64,000 nucleotides of DNA, taken from assembly GCF_031085165.1 (NCBI RefSeq), contig NZ_JAVHTY010000006.1, positions 62,001-126,000 on the forward strand. The letters run 5' to 3'. The position numbers and the translations under genes were made by a program. Below the pieces are notes generated by a model. It searched no databases. It had not been told where the DNA came from and worked only from the letters and a program-made list of their open reading frames with translations. The DNA comes from Pseudomonas sp. 102515 (GTDB taxonomy: Bacteria > Pseudomonadota > Gammaproteobacteria > Pseudomonadales > Pseudomonadaceae). Each line of letters begins with the position of its first letter. Position 1 is the first letter of the stretch. This document shows positions 50,280 to 59,434 of this stretch, piece after piece.

Positions 50280-51977
50280 ATGAAGAAGCTGATCAATAGC
50301 CCCACCACGGTGGTTCGCGAACTGCTCGAAGGTCTCGTCAGCCTGGATCCCGGCCTGGCCCTGCTGGCCGAGGAGCAGGTCATCCTGCGCCAGCCCCTGG
50401 CCTCTGTGGGCGATCGCCCGGTAGCGGTGATTTCCGGCGGCGGCAGCGGCCACGAACCGGCCCATGCCGGCTATGTCGGCGAGGGCATGCTGAGCGCGGC
50501 GGTGGCGGGAGACGTCTTCACCTCGCCCAGCGTGGATGCCGTGCTGGCCGCCATCCGTGCCGCGGCCGGTCCTGCCGGCGCCCTGCTGGTGGTCAAGAAC
50601 TACACCGGCGACCGTCTCAACTTCGGCCTGGCCGCCGAACTGGCGCGCAGCGAAGGCATCCCGGTCGAGACGGTGCTGGTGGCGGACGATGCGGCTCTGC
50701 GGCACACCGTAGCGCCGGAAAAGCGCCGGGGCATCGCGGGTACCGTGCTGATCCACAAGCTCGCGGGCGCCGCGGCCGCTGCCGGACGACCCCTGGCCGA
50801 GGTGGCCGGCCTGGCCCGCGCCGCGAGCGCCGAGCTGCGCAGCATGGGTGTCGCCCTGGGCGCCTGTACGGTGCCGGCGGTGGGGCATCCGGGTTTCCAG
50901 TTGGCGGACGACGAGGTGGAGTGGGGCCTCGGCATCCATGGCGAGCAGGGCGTCGAGCGCGGTCCCCGGCTGGGCGCCGACGCCACCGTGGGGCGGCTGC
51001 TGGATACCCTCATCGAAGACGGCGGCTATCCAGCGGGCACGCGCCTGGTGCTGCTGGTCAATGGCCTGGGCGCGACGCCGCCGCTGGAACTCGCCCTGGT
51101 AGCGCGGGCGGCGCTGATCCAGTTGCGCCAGCGGAACCTGGTGGTGGAACGCGCCTGGACCGGCACCTTCCTCAGCGCCCTGGACATGCCCGGCTGTTCG
51201 CTGTCGCTGTTGCCGGTAGACGAGGCGCGCCTGGCGCTGCTCGATGCGCCGACCCAGGCCCGCGCCTGGCCGGGCTGCGGCCAGGTCCCGGCTGCGCCCA
51301 CCCTGCTGCCCGCACCCGCGGCGGCAGCCGAAACAACTCCCCATACCCCCGGCCCCCTGGCAGAGCGTCTGCAGGCGGCTGCCGCTGCGATCATCGCCAG
51401 CCTGCTGGCCAACGAAGCCCGCCTCACCGATCTGGACAGTCGCGCCGGTGATGGCGACCTGGGCACCAGCCTGGCTCGTGGCGCTAAAGCGATGCGCGCC
51501 TTGCCCGCCAGTGCCTGGTACACCCCGGCCAGCGCCCTGGCAGCCATCGGTCAGGCACTGCGCCGAGCCATCGGCGGCAGCTCCGGACCCTTCTACGCCT
51601 GCGCACTGGTCCGCGCCGCCCAGGTGCTGGACGGGGTGGAGCGACCCACGCTGGCCCAATGGGCCGAGGCCCTGGATGGCGGCGTCCAGGCGCTGGCCGA
51701 ACTGGGTGGCGCCCAGCCGGGCCAGCGCACCATGCTCGATGCCTTGCGCCCGGCCGCGGATGCCCTGCTGGCCGGTGCCCAGGCGGGCGCCAGCCCGACG
51801 CAGTCCTTTGCCACAGCCCTCGCCGCCGCTCGCCAGGGCGCCGCGGCCACCGCCGGGATGCTGCCAGCCCAGGGCCGCGCCAGCTACCTGGGGGAGCGCG
51901 CCCGCGGCATTCCCGATGGCGGCGCCGTGGCGGTGGTCTGCTGGCTGGAAGCCCTGGAACCCGTGATCACCTGCTAG
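50280..51977 (+). CDS. Dihydroxyacetone kinase, fused DhaK-DhaL
   Basis: A 565-residue ATP-dependent kinase. The DhaK part (1-330) has [25 protein letters not shown] and the covalent-substrate histidine in [12 protein letters not shown]; the DhaL part (about 360-565) has the Mg-ATP motif [21 protein letters not shown] and [13 protein letters not shown]. It phosphorylates dihydroxyacetone or another short ketose, feeding glycolysis. Proline/alanine-rich linker between domains at about 335-355. AGGAG is eight bases before ATG 50280. The stop overlaps the end of the convergent DUF2238 gene by 11 bases. Confidence 0.92.
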   Translation: MKKLINSPTTVVRELLEGLVSLDPGLALLAEEQVILRQPLASVGDRPVAVISGGGSGHEPAHAGYVGEGMLSAAVAGDVFTSPSVDAVLAAIRAAAGPAGALLVVKNYTGDRLNFGLAAELARSEGIPVETVLVADDAALRHTVAPEKRRGIAGTVLIHKLAGAAAAAGRPLAEVAGLARAASAELRSMGVALGACTVPAVGHPGFQLADDEVEWGLGIHGEQGVERGPRLGADATVGRLLDTLIEDGGYPAGTRLVLLVNGLGATPPLELALVARAALIQLRQRNLVVERAWTGTFLSALDMPGCSLSLLPVDEARLALLDAPTQARAWPGCGQVPAAPTLLPAPAAAAETTPHTPGPLAERLQAAAAAIIASLLANEARLTDLDSRAGDGDLGTSLARGAKAMRALPASAWYTPASALAAIGQALRRAIGGSSGPFYACALVRAAQVLDGVERPTLAQWAEALDGGVQALAELGGAQPGQRTMLDALRPAADALLAGAQAGASPTQSFATALAAARQGAAATAGMLPAQGRASYLGERARGIPDGGAVAVVCWLEALEPVITC

Positions 51978-52626
51978 GCCGAGAAACGCCCTGGCCGGTC
52001 CCGCGGCGACCGGGCCAGCCATGGCGGCAGATCAGCGAGAGCAGGGCGCCGAGAAAGGCCAGGGCCATATCCTTTTGCGCATCCCAGGGATCGCCCTGGG
52101 CGCCGACGAAGGCTTCGGCGGCAGCGCCCGCCAGCAGGTCGGCGCCCAGCCATTCCATCAGCTCGTAGCCGGCCGAGGAGGCCAGCACGAATTCCAGGGC
52201 CACATAGGCGCTCCGCCAGCCGCGCAGTCCGGTCAGGCCCTGGACCACCTCGCGAACGGGGCGCGCCAGCAGCAGGCCATAGGCGAAATGCACCAGCCGG
52301 TCGTAGTGATTGCGTCCCAGGCCCAGCGCCTCGTCCAGGCGAACACCGGTCAGCGCCTGCCAGGCCTCGTCGTAGGGCACCTGGGAATAGGTGTAGTGAG
52401 CGCCGACCTGGTGCAGCAGCAGAAAGCCGCAGAGTTGCAGGCTGGCGCTGGCCGACAGCCCGCTGCGCCGCTGTACGAGGGCGGCGCCCACCAGCGCAGC
52501 GAGCACCAGCAGTTGCTCTATCATCCAGGTCAGACGGTCGAAGGGTGCCCAGCCGAGCGTCAGGGTCATTAGCGCCAGCATCAGCAGCAGGGCGAGTTGC
52601 AGACGAGAGCAGCGAAGGGTGTTCAA
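51967..52626 (-). CDS. DUF2238 integral membrane protein (YjdF-like)
   Basis: A membrane protein of about 219 residues with six segments. Family landmarks: [57 protein letters not shown] and [25 protein letters not shown]. The clustered His/Tyr/Asp residues facing the membrane edge are conserved in the DUF2238 family, whose function is not known. The start is uncertain: TTG 52626 fits the first membrane segment, ATG 52680 adds 18 residues; neither has a strong ribosome site. Convergent with dihydroxyacetone kinase. Confidence 0.82.
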   Translation of the reverse strand: MNTLRCSRLQLALLLMLALMTLTLGWAPFDRLTWMIEQLLVLAALVGAALVQRRSGLSASASLQLCGFLLLHQVGAHYTYSQVPYDEAWQALTGVRLDEALGLGRNHYDRLVHFAYGLLLARPVREVVQGLTGLRGWRSAYVALEFVLASSAGYELMEWLGADLLAGAAAEAFVGAQGDPWDAQKDMALAFLGALLSLICRHGWPGRRGTGQGVSRPSR

Positions 52627-52827
52627 GCACGGGCGCCTTGTGCGGAAAGCGGAGCATCGCGACGGCGATCCCAGCAGCATGGACCGGTCTTCGGGCGCTG
52701 CCGTTCGAGCGCAGCGGCCCGGTGTCGGCGCGGTTTCGCTGGCAAAAACCGCAAGCGCGACGGAGGCACCGGCGGCGCTTGCCAGCGGTCCCACGAGCAG
52801 GTCTATCCGCTACCCTGGAGCCCTCCA

Positions 52828-54090
52828 ATGTCCATCCTGCCCAAGCTCCCGGCCTTCGATTCGAGCCTGGCACTGCGGCGCGAAGGCTATGCCTTCATCA
52901 GCAATCGCTGTGAACGCCTGGAAAGCGATGTCTTCGCCACACGCCTGCTCCTGCGGCCCACCCTCTGCCTGCGCGGCCCGGCGGCGGTCGAGCTGTTCTA
53001 TCGTGAAGAGCGCTTCAGTCGGGTGGATGCTGCGCCTCGTCAGCTGCGCAAGACGCTCTTCGGCGAAGGCGGCGTCCAGGGCCTGGACGGCACCGCCCAT
53101 CGCCTGCGCAAGGCGGTGTTCCTCGACATCACCCGGTCGACGCGGGTGGAAGCCTTGATCACCCGGGTGGAGCAGGAGTGGCGCGCCAGACTGGCCAACT
53201 GGCAGAGCCGCGGCGAGATCGTGTTGCTGGACGAATTGCATCGCCTCTATACCCGCGCGGTCTGTGACTGGGCCGGTGTCGCACTGGGCATTGAGGATGA
53301 AGGGCAACGCTGTTCCGAGCTGGTCGCCCTGATCGAGGGAAGCGGCCGCGTGGGTCTGACCAACCTGGGCGCCCGCCGCGCTCGACAGCGGCTGGAGCTC
53401 TGGCTCGGTCGCCAGGTCGAGCAGGCCCGCCGGCAGCCGGCGCCTGCCGGCAGCGCCCTGGCGCTGATCGCGCAGCACCGCGAGGTGGACGGCCAGCTGC
53501 TGTCGCCGCGGGTGGCGGCGGTGGAGCTGCTCAATGTGCTGCGGCCGACGGTGGCCGTGGCGCGCTTTTCCACCTTCGCCGCCCTGGCGCTGTACAAGCA
53601 ACCGGCCTGGCGTGAACGGCTGAGAGCCGATCCCGCCGCCCGGGTGCCCTTCGCCCAGGAGGTGCGCCGCTTCTATGCCTTCTTTCCCTTCACCGTGGCG
53701 CGGGTGCGGGAAACCTTCGAATGGCACGGCGTCACCTTTCTTCGCGGTACGCGGGTCTTGCTGGATCTCTATGGCACCAATCGCGATCCGCGCAGCTGGG
53801 AGCGTCCCGAGGTGTTCGATCCCACGCGCTTTCTCATGGAACAGGCACCAGAGGCCGCCTTCGTGCCCCAGGGCGGCGGTGAAGTGGCCCATCAGCACCG
53901 CTGTCCGGGCGAGGGCATCGCCTTGGAACTCATGACCTCCGCCCTGCGCCTCCTGCTACAGGACATGACCTATCAGGTGCCGACCCAAGACCTGCGCATC
54001 GACCTGGCCCGGATGCCGATGCGCCCGGTCAGCGGCCTGATCCTGAGCGAGGTTCATGCGGTGCAGCGGACCCGCAGTTCGGTCAGCTAG
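52828..54090 (+). CDS. Cytochrome P450 of the CYP152 peroxygenase family
   Basis: A 420-residue P450. The heme-ligand region is AHQHRCPGEGIALELM, with the short H-RCPGE form typical of CYP152, and the I-helix has VLRPTVAVARFSTFAA, where an Arg-Pro pair replaces the usual acid-alcohol pair and binds the fatty-acid carboxylate. These enzymes use hydrogen peroxide instead of a reductase. GGVQGLDGTAHRLRKAVF holds Gln at the site that I recall as His85 in OleT and Gln85 in P450 BS-beta, so fatty-acid hydroxylation is more likely than decarboxylation. ATG 52828 gives normal length; the longer frame from 52597 is not conserved. Confidence 0.9.
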   Translation: MSILPKLPAFDSSLALRREGYAFISNRCERLESDVFATRLLLRPTLCLRGPAAVELFYREERFSRVDAAPRQLRKTLFGEGGVQGLDGTAHRLRKAVFLDITRSTRVEALITRVEQEWRARLANWQSRGEIVLLDELHRLYTRAVCDWAGVALGIEDEGQRCSELVALIEGSGRVGLTNLGARRARQRLELWLGRQVEQARRQPAPAGSALALIAQHREVDGQLLSPRVAAVELLNVLRPTVAVARFSTFAALALYKQPAWRERLRADPAARVPFAQEVRRFYAFFPFTVARVRETFEWHGVTFLRGTRVLLDLYGTNRDPRSWERPEVFDPTRFLMEQAPEAAFVPQGGGEVAHQHRCPGEGIALELMTSALRLLLQDMTYQVPTQDLRIDLARMPMRPVSGLILSEVHAVQRTRSSVS

Positions 54091-54098
54091 GCGGGCGA

Positions 54099-55478
54099 TC
54101 AGGCGGCCCGCGGCGCTACCTGAGGGCGCGTCGTGAGCAGACTCACCAGCGTGAAGCTGGCCAGGCTCAGGCCGAGGCTGAAGTAGATCGGTGTATTGGC
54201 CTCCAGGCCGTCCTTGAGCATGAAGACGATGGCCGCCCCGGAACCCAGCAGCATACTGGCCAGGGCGCCCGCCGTGGTGGCGCGCGGCCAGAGGATCGCC
54301 CCCAGCAGTGGCACCAGGATGCCACCCACCAGCAGGTTGTACGCCAAGGTCAGGGCGCCGATGACGTCATTTACCAGCAGGGCGATGGCGAGCACGGCAA
54401 GACCAGTGAGCAGGGTGAACAACCGGGCCATGCCCAGGGTCGAGGCCTGGCCGCCGCGCAGTCGCGGCAGGAGGTCCTCGGTCAGGGTGGTGGCGGCCGC
54501 CAGCAGGCCGGCACTGGCAGTGGACATCATGGCGGCCAGGGCAGCGGCGATCACCAGGCCGCGGATACCGTCCGGCAAGGCACTGCGGACGATGGCGGCG
54601 AAGGCGTTGTTGGCGTCGGCGAGGTCCGGCAGCAGCACCCGGGCACACATGCCGATCAGCGCGCCCACCAAGCCGTAGATCACGCAATAGACGCCGGCCA
54701 GGCTGCCCGCCACGCGCGCCACGCCCTCGCTGCGGGCGGTGAAGACCCGCTGCCAGATGTCCTGGCCGATGAGGATGCCGAAGAAGTAGATCAGGAAGTA
54801 GGTGAAGATGGTGTCGTAGCCGAGGGAGGTCAGGGCGAAGGCACTGGCCGGCAGCGTGGCCGCCAGGGCATCCCAGCCACCGACCCGGGTCAGGCAGATC
54901 GGCAGCAGCACGAACATCAGGCCTGCGGTCTTGATGACGAACTGGACGATGTCGGTCAGCGTCAGCGACCACATGCCGCCGATGCTGGAATAGATCACCA
55001 CCACACTCCCACCGAGCAGGATGGCGCTCCAGAAGGGCAGCTCGAACAGCACCTGGATCACCGTGCCCATGGCCAGCACCGAGACCACGCTCAGCATCAG
55101 CGCATAGACGAACATGATGGCGGCGCTGGCCTGGCGGGCGAGGGGCGTATAGCGCCGTTCCAGCACTTGCGTCACGGTGTAGATGCGCAACTTCAGCAGG
55201 GGTTTGGCGAGAAACAGATTGAGCACCAGGATGCCACCACCCAGCATGGCGCACAGCCAGAAACCGGACAGCCCGTGGACGTAGCCGAGGCGTACCGTGC
55301 CCACGGTGGCGGCGCCACCCAGCACCGTGGCGGCCATGGTGCCCAGGTAGCAGGCCGGGCCGAGGTTGCGACCGGCGACGAGGAATTCTTCCTGACTGCG
55401 GGCGCGGCGCATGCCGTACCAGCCGAGCAGCAGCATGGCCAGGGCGTAGGCCAGGACGACGGAAATATCCAGGATCAT
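54099..55478 (-). CDS. Sodium:solute symporter (SSS family)
   Basis: A 459-residue permease with 12-13 segments: YALAMLLLGWYGMRRARSQEEFLVAGRNLGPACYLGTMAATVLGGAATVGT, the SSS signature VIYSSIGGMWSLTLTDIVQFVIKTAGLM and LAAMMSTASAGLLAAATTLTEDLL. The same position beside gbuA in P. aeruginosa is held by an SSS transporter, as I recall. Guanidinobutyrate or related guanidine compounds are likely substrates by context. ATG 55478 is chosen, giving the normal start MILDISVVLAYA. Followed on the left by convergent P450. Confidence 0.88.
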   Translation of the reverse strand: MILDISVVLAYALAMLLLGWYGMRRARSQEEFLVAGRNLGPACYLGTMAATVLGGAATVGTVRLGYVHGLSGFWLCAMLGGGILVLNLFLAKPLLKLRIYTVTQVLERRYTPLARQASAAIMFVYALMLSVVSVLAMGTVIQVLFELPFWSAILLGGSVVVIYSSIGGMWSLTLTDIVQFVIKTAGLMFVLLPICLTRVGGWDALAATLPASAFALTSLGYDTIFTYFLIYFFGILIGQDIWQRVFTARSEGVARVAGSLAGVYCVIYGLVGALIGMCARVLLPDLADANNAFAAIVRSALPDGIRGLVIAAALAAMMSTASAGLLAAATTLTEDLLPRLRGGQASTLGMARLFTLLTGLAVLAIALLVNDVIGALTLAYNLLVGGILVPLLGAILWPRATTAGALASMLLGSGAAIVFMLKDGLEANTPIYFSLGLSLASFTLVSLLTTRPQVAPRAA

Positions 55479-55540
55479 GACGGAATCTCTTGCAGGACTA
55501 GACAGGGCCGGGCGCACCGACCCGTGACAGGGTTCAGGTA

Positions 55541-57046
55541 TCAGGCGGCGCGGATGCCGGTAAGCGAGGTGCGGGCACGACTGCGTCTGGGGCGCCGCGG
55601 GCCGGCCGGCCCATAGACGGCAGCCGGTTCCGGGAACAGCAGGAGCAGCAGCAGATAGAGCAGGGCGGCGCTGCCCAGGGCCAGCGGCAGGCTCAGGTCG
55701 ATGCCGCCCGCCAGCTCACCCAGGGGCCCCACGAACTGACCGGGCAGATTGACGAAGGCGAGGCCGAGCAGGGCGCTGGGAATCCAGGCGCCCATGCCGC
55801 GCCAGTTCCAGCCATGGTGGAACCAGTAGCGGCCACCCTGCTCGCCGCGGGTGAACACCTGCAGGTCGTCCGGGCAATAGAAGCCCCGGCGGACCACTAG
55901 CCCGAGGATCATGATCACCATCCAGGGGCTGGTGCAGGTCACGATCAGCACGGCGAAGGTGGAGACGCTCTGCACCAGATTGAAGCTGAAGCGCCCGATG
56001 AAGATGAAGGCGATGGCCGCCAGGCCGATCAGCAGGGTCGCCCGCACCCGGGTCAGTAGCCGGGGCAGCACGCTGGAGAGATCCAGGCCGGTGCCATAGA
56101 GCGCCGTGGTGCCGGTGGACAGGCCACCGATGATCGCCAGCAGGCACACCGGCAGGAAGTACCAGGTGGGGGCGATGGCCAGCAGGCCGCCCACATAGTT
56201 GTTTTGCGCGATATAGTCGGGAGCCCTGGTCGCGACCAGCGAGGCGGTGGCCAGGCCGAACAGGAAGGGAATCAGGGTGGCGGCCTGGGCCGCGATCACC
56301 GCCAGCAGGATGCGCCAGCGCGGTGTCTGCCGTGGAATGTAGCGCGACCAGTCGCCGAGAAAGGCGCCGAAGGACACCGGGTTGCTCATGGCCACCAGGG
56401 CTGCACCGACGAAGGCCGCCCAGAAGCCCGGCTGACCCGGTTGCAGGGTGCCGGCGTAACCGGCGTCGAAGCCGCCGGCGAAGGCCGGGATACCGAGCAG
56501 GAACAGCAGGCTGGCACTGACCACGGCGATCTTGTTGACCCACAGCATGAAGCGAAAGCCATAGAGGCAGACCGTCAGCACCAGCACGGCGAACAGCCCG
56601 TAGGCCAGCCCCAGGCTGAGGGCGTTTTCCGGCAGTCCGACCAGGCGCTGCGCGCCGCCCACCAGGGCGTCGCCGGAACTCCATACCGAGAGCGAAAAGA
56701 AGGCGATGGCGGTCAGCAGCGAAAGAAAGGAACCGACGATACGACCGTGGACCCCGAAATGGGCACCGGAGGAGACGGCGTTGTTGGTGCCGTTCAGCGC
56801 GCCGAACAGTCCCATGGGCGCCAGGATCAGGGCGCCACACAGGACCCCGGTCGCGATGGCCAGTACCCCGGCCTCGAAGGACAGCCCGAACAGGATCGGA
56901 AAGCTACCGAGCACGGCGGTGGCGAAGGTGTTGGCCCCGCCGAAGATCAGGCGGAACAGATCGAAGGGGGTGGCCTGGCGTTCGTGGTCGGGAATCTGCT
57001 CGACGCCGAAGGTTTCGATACGGGTGATGCCGTCATGATGGTCCAT
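55541..57046 (-). CDS. NCS1-family permease (purine/cytosine/hydantoin type)
   Basis: A 501-residue permease with 12 segments: RLIFGGANTFATAVLGSFPILFGLSFEAGV, GLFGALNGTNNAVSSGAHFGVHGRIVGSFLSL and NPVSFGAFLGDWSRYIPRQTPRW are nucleobase:cation symporter-1 features. Together with the SSS gene and gbuA it forms a guanidino/ureido compound uptake and degradation locus. ATG 57046 begins MDHHDGITRIETFGVEQIPDHER, normal for the subgroup. A 63-base gap separates it from the SSS gene. Confidence 0.88.
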   Translation of the reverse strand: MDHHDGITRIETFGVEQIPDHERQATPFDLFRLIFGGANTFATAVLGSFPILFGLSFEAGVLAIATGVLCGALILAPMGLFGALNGTNNAVSSGAHFGVHGRIVGSFLSLLTAIAFFSLSVWSSGDALVGGAQRLVGLPENALSLGLAYGLFAVLVLTVCLYGFRFMLWVNKIAVVSASLLFLLGIPAFAGGFDAGYAGTLQPGQPGFWAAFVGAALVAMSNPVSFGAFLGDWSRYIPRQTPRWRILLAVIAAQAATLIPFLFGLATASLVATRAPDYIAQNNYVGGLLAIAPTWYFLPVCLLAIIGGLSTGTTALYGTGLDLSSVLPRLLTRVRATLLIGLAAIAFIFIGRFSFNLVQSVSTFAVLIVTCTSPWMVIMILGLVVRRGFYCPDDLQVFTRGEQGGRYWFHHGWNWRGMGAWIPSALLGLAFVNLPGQFVGPLGELAGGIDLSLPLALGSAALLYLLLLLLFPEPAAVYGPAGPRRPRRSRARTSLTGIRAA

Positions 57047-57341
57047 GGATGACGCCTCGACACGGTTATACGCAGGCTGGACCCGCGTTCTTGTTGTCGG
57101 CGGGCCAGGTGGCCCACCGGTGTTCGGCAGCGAAAAGACAGCGGGTGGGCGACCATCATGGCGGGTCGCCGCACCTCAGAGCCTGTTCAACGTCTGCTGC
57201 GCGTCGGCCAAACGGCGTTGGAAAGACCTTCGGGATGCGCATTTACCCCTCGCAAGCTCGTGCGCGAGTCCGATCCGCTTCCTCAGGTCTTTTCGCCCTG
57301 TTTGGCTCTAGCTCGCGAGCCTTTGAACCGGCTCTTGGAAC
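57047..57341. other. Intergenic region, probable conserved non-coding element
   Basis: No real gene is seen. The right part (about 57178-57340), starting GAGCCTGTTCAACG and ending CTCGCGAGCCTTTGAACC, resembles an extragenic sequence that I remember in several Pseudomonas intergenic spaces, with GCCAAAC (57207-57213) able to pair with GTTTGGC (57300-57306) and internal CTCGCAAGC...GCGCGAG pairing. It may be a dispersed repeat or a structured RNA element. Low certainty. Confidence 0.35.
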
Positions 57342-58292
57342 TCAGCGGTAGGCCACCCCCGGCAGCACGCAGAGCATTTCGTAGAGCAGATTGGCACCGA
57401 GCAGCGCGGTATTGCCGGTGGTGTCATAGGGCGGCGAGACCTCGACCAGGTCGCAGCCCACCAGGTCGAGGCCCTGGCAGCCGCGGATGATCTCCAGTGC
57501 CTGGATGGTGGTCAGGCCGCCGATCTCCGGGGTGCCGGTCCCCGGTGCCCAGGCCGGGTCGATGCTGTCGATGTCGTAGGACAGATACACCGGTCCGCCC
57601 CCGACCCGCTCGCGCACCTCGGCCATCAGCGGCGTCAGCGATCTGTGCCAGCATTCCTCGGCCTGGACCACCCGAAAGCCCTGCTCGCGACACCAGTCGA
57701 AATCGTCGGCGGCGTAGCCCTGGGCGCGCAGGCCGATCTGCACCACCCGGTCGCAGTCGAGCAGGCCTTCCTCCACGGCGCGGCGGAAGGTGGTGCCATG
57801 GGCGATCTTCTCGCCGAACATGTGCTCGTTGACATCGGCGTGGGCATCCACGTGCACCAGGCCGATCTTGCCGTACTTCTTCTTCATGGCGCGCAGGATC
57901 GGCAAGGTGAGGGTGTGATCGCCGCCCAGGGTGAGGGGGATGACATCGTGTTCCAGCACCCGGTCGTAATGCTCCTCGATCAGCCGCACCGTATCGAGCA
58001 GGTTGAAGGTGTTGATGGCGACGTCGCCCAGGTCGGCGACACTCAGGGAATCGAAGGGCGCCGCGCCGGTGGCCATGTTGTACGGCCGGATCATCACCGA
58101 TTCGCTGCGCAGCTGCCGCGGACCGAAGCGGGTGCCGGAACGCAGCGAGGTACCGATATCCAGCGGGATGCCGATGAAGGCGGCGTCGAGGCCACGGGCA
58201 GAAGCGAGGTGGGGCAGTCGCAGCATGCTGGCGATGCCGCCAAAACGGGGCATCTCGTTGCCGCCCAGCGGCTGGTGCAGGATCTTTTCCAC
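57342..58292 (-). CDS. gbuA: Guanidinobutyrase GbuA
   Basis: A 316-residue manganese ureohydrolase. Metal ligands are visible in LTLGGDHTLTLP, LVHVDAHADVNEHMFGEK and YLSYDIDSIDPAWAPGTGTPEIGG. The N-terminus MEKILHQPLGGNEMPRFGGIASM and the C-terminus ANLLYEMLCVLPGVAYR agree closely with P. aeruginosa GbuA as I recall, so it hydrolyses 4-guanidinobutyrate to 4-aminobutyrate and urea, in arginine/homoarginine catabolism. It starts with GTG (58292), GAGG seven bases upstream. Divergent from the LysR gene gbuR. Confidence 0.94.
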   Translation of the reverse strand: MEKILHQPLGGNEMPRFGGIASMLRLPHLASARGLDAAFIGIPLDIGTSLRSGTRFGPRQLRSESVMIRPYNMATGAAPFDSLSVADLGDVAINTFNLLDTVRLIEEHYDRVLEHDVIPLTLGGDHTLTLPILRAMKKKYGKIGLVHVDAHADVNEHMFGEKIAHGTTFRRAVEEGLLDCDRVVQIGLRAQGYAADDFDWCREQGFRVVQAEECWHRSLTPLMAEVRERVGGGPVYLSYDIDSIDPAWAPGTGTPEIGGLTTIQALEIIRGCQGLDLVGCDLVEVSPPYDTTGNTALLGANLLYEMLCVLPGVAYR

Positions 58293-58370
58293 GGGTCATC
58301 CTCGTTGTGCTGATGGCTCGATTGTGCAAAGCCGCCGTCAACCGAAGAATCGGCCCGGGCAAAAAATCAC

Positions 58371-58386
58371 TTCAGAGATTTCTGAA
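58371..58386. promoter_or_regulatory. TTCAGA-N4-TCTGAA palindrome in the gbuA-gbuR intergenic region
   Basis: Perfect 6-bp arms around GATT, 42 bases before gbuR and 79 bases before gbuA. Position and symmetry fit a LysR-type binding site for GbuR acting on the divergent promoters. Confidence 0.5.
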
Positions 58387-58427
58387 CTAATGGCTAGACT
58401 GCCGGGCCGCGTCCACGGGAGTCCGCC

Positions 58428-59327
58428 ATGGCCAATGCCCTCCACGACATCCGCCTGCTCAAGCTGTTCGCCTGCGTGGTACGCCACCAGGGGTTCGCCG
58501 CGGCGCAGCAGGAACTGAACCTGTCCACCTCGGCCATCAGCACCTACATGAGCCAGTTGGAAGGCCAACTCGGCGTGACCCTCTGTCATCGCGGTCGGGG
58601 CGGCTTCGCCCTGACCAGCAAGGGTGAACTCTTCCATCAGGAAACCCTGCGCATCCTGGGCGAGATCGAGGGCTTCGAACGCTACGCCACCACCCTCAAG
58701 GGCGAATTGAGCGGCACCCTCAACCTCGGCGTGCTGGATTCGCTGTCCAGCGAACCGGCATTGCCGCTGGCCAAGGTGATCGGCCGCTATACCCATGACT
58801 ATCCCGGCGTGCACCTGCACCTGGCCGTGACCAGCCCCTATGAATTGCAGCTCGGCGTGCTGGAGGGTCGCTTGGATCTGGCGGTAGGTGCCTTTTCCGC
58901 GCGGATGAACGGGGTGGTCTATCAGCCGCTGTATCGCGAGCAGCACTGGCTCTATTGCAGTGATCGCCATCCGCTGTTCCAGGAGCGGCGCATTCCCGCC
59001 GAGGTGATCACCCGGCAGCGGATGGTGCGGCGCGGCTACTGGAGTCAGGCCGAGCTGGCGCGCCATGGCTTCAAGGAAAGCGCCGCCACCGTGGAAAGCA
59101 TGGAGGCGCAGCTGATCCTGATCCTCTCGGGCGCCTATATCGGCTATCTCCCGGAGCACTATGTCCACGCCTGGGTCGACCAGGGCCGGCTCAAGGCGCT
59201 GCAGCCGGCCACCTTCGGCTATCAGGCGCCGTTCTCCCTCATAAGCCGCCGAGGGCGCGGCAGAGAGCCGCTTATCCAGAGTTTTCAGCGCATCCTTAAA
59301 GCCCAGATGCAACATGCCGATAGTTAG
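58428..59327 (+). CDS. gbuR: LysR-family regulator GbuR
   Basis: A 299-residue LysR protein: winged helix LLKLFACVVRHQGFAAAQQELNLSTSAISTYMSQLEGQLGVTLCHRGRGGFALTSKGELF (residues 10-70), effector domain from residue 95 (GTLNLGVLDSLSSEPALPLAKVIG). Divergent from gbuA exactly as gbuR is in P. aeruginosa, where it activates gbuA in response to 4-guanidinobutyrate. The palindrome at 58371-58386 is its likely target. Confidence 0.9.
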   Translation: MANALHDIRLLKLFACVVRHQGFAAAQQELNLSTSAISTYMSQLEGQLGVTLCHRGRGGFALTSKGELFHQETLRILGEIEGFERYATTLKGELSGTLNLGVLDSLSSEPALPLAKVIGRYTHDYPGVHLHLAVTSPYELQLGVLEGRLDLAVGAFSARMNGVVYQPLYREQHWLYCSDRHPLFQERRIPAEVITRQRMVRRGYWSQAELARHGFKESAATVESMEAQLILILSGAYIGYLPEHYVHAWVDQGRLKALQPATFGYQAPFSLISRRGRGREPLIQSFQRILKAQMQHADS

Positions 59328-59434
59328 TAGGACGATAACCAAATGGTTACCGTTGTCGCCTGTGCAGGCAGTTGGCCACTATTGAACTGGTTGATGTCGC
59401 ACAGAGTAGATAACCCGCTAGATAAGGCACCCGC

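Noticed and set aside
49056-52022. 988-codon minus-strand open frame covering dihydroxyacetone kinase and msrP
   Set aside because: Only its last 336 codons (msrP) show family motifs. The rest is antisense to a clear DhaK-DhaL gene and has the composition of a high-GC shadow frame.
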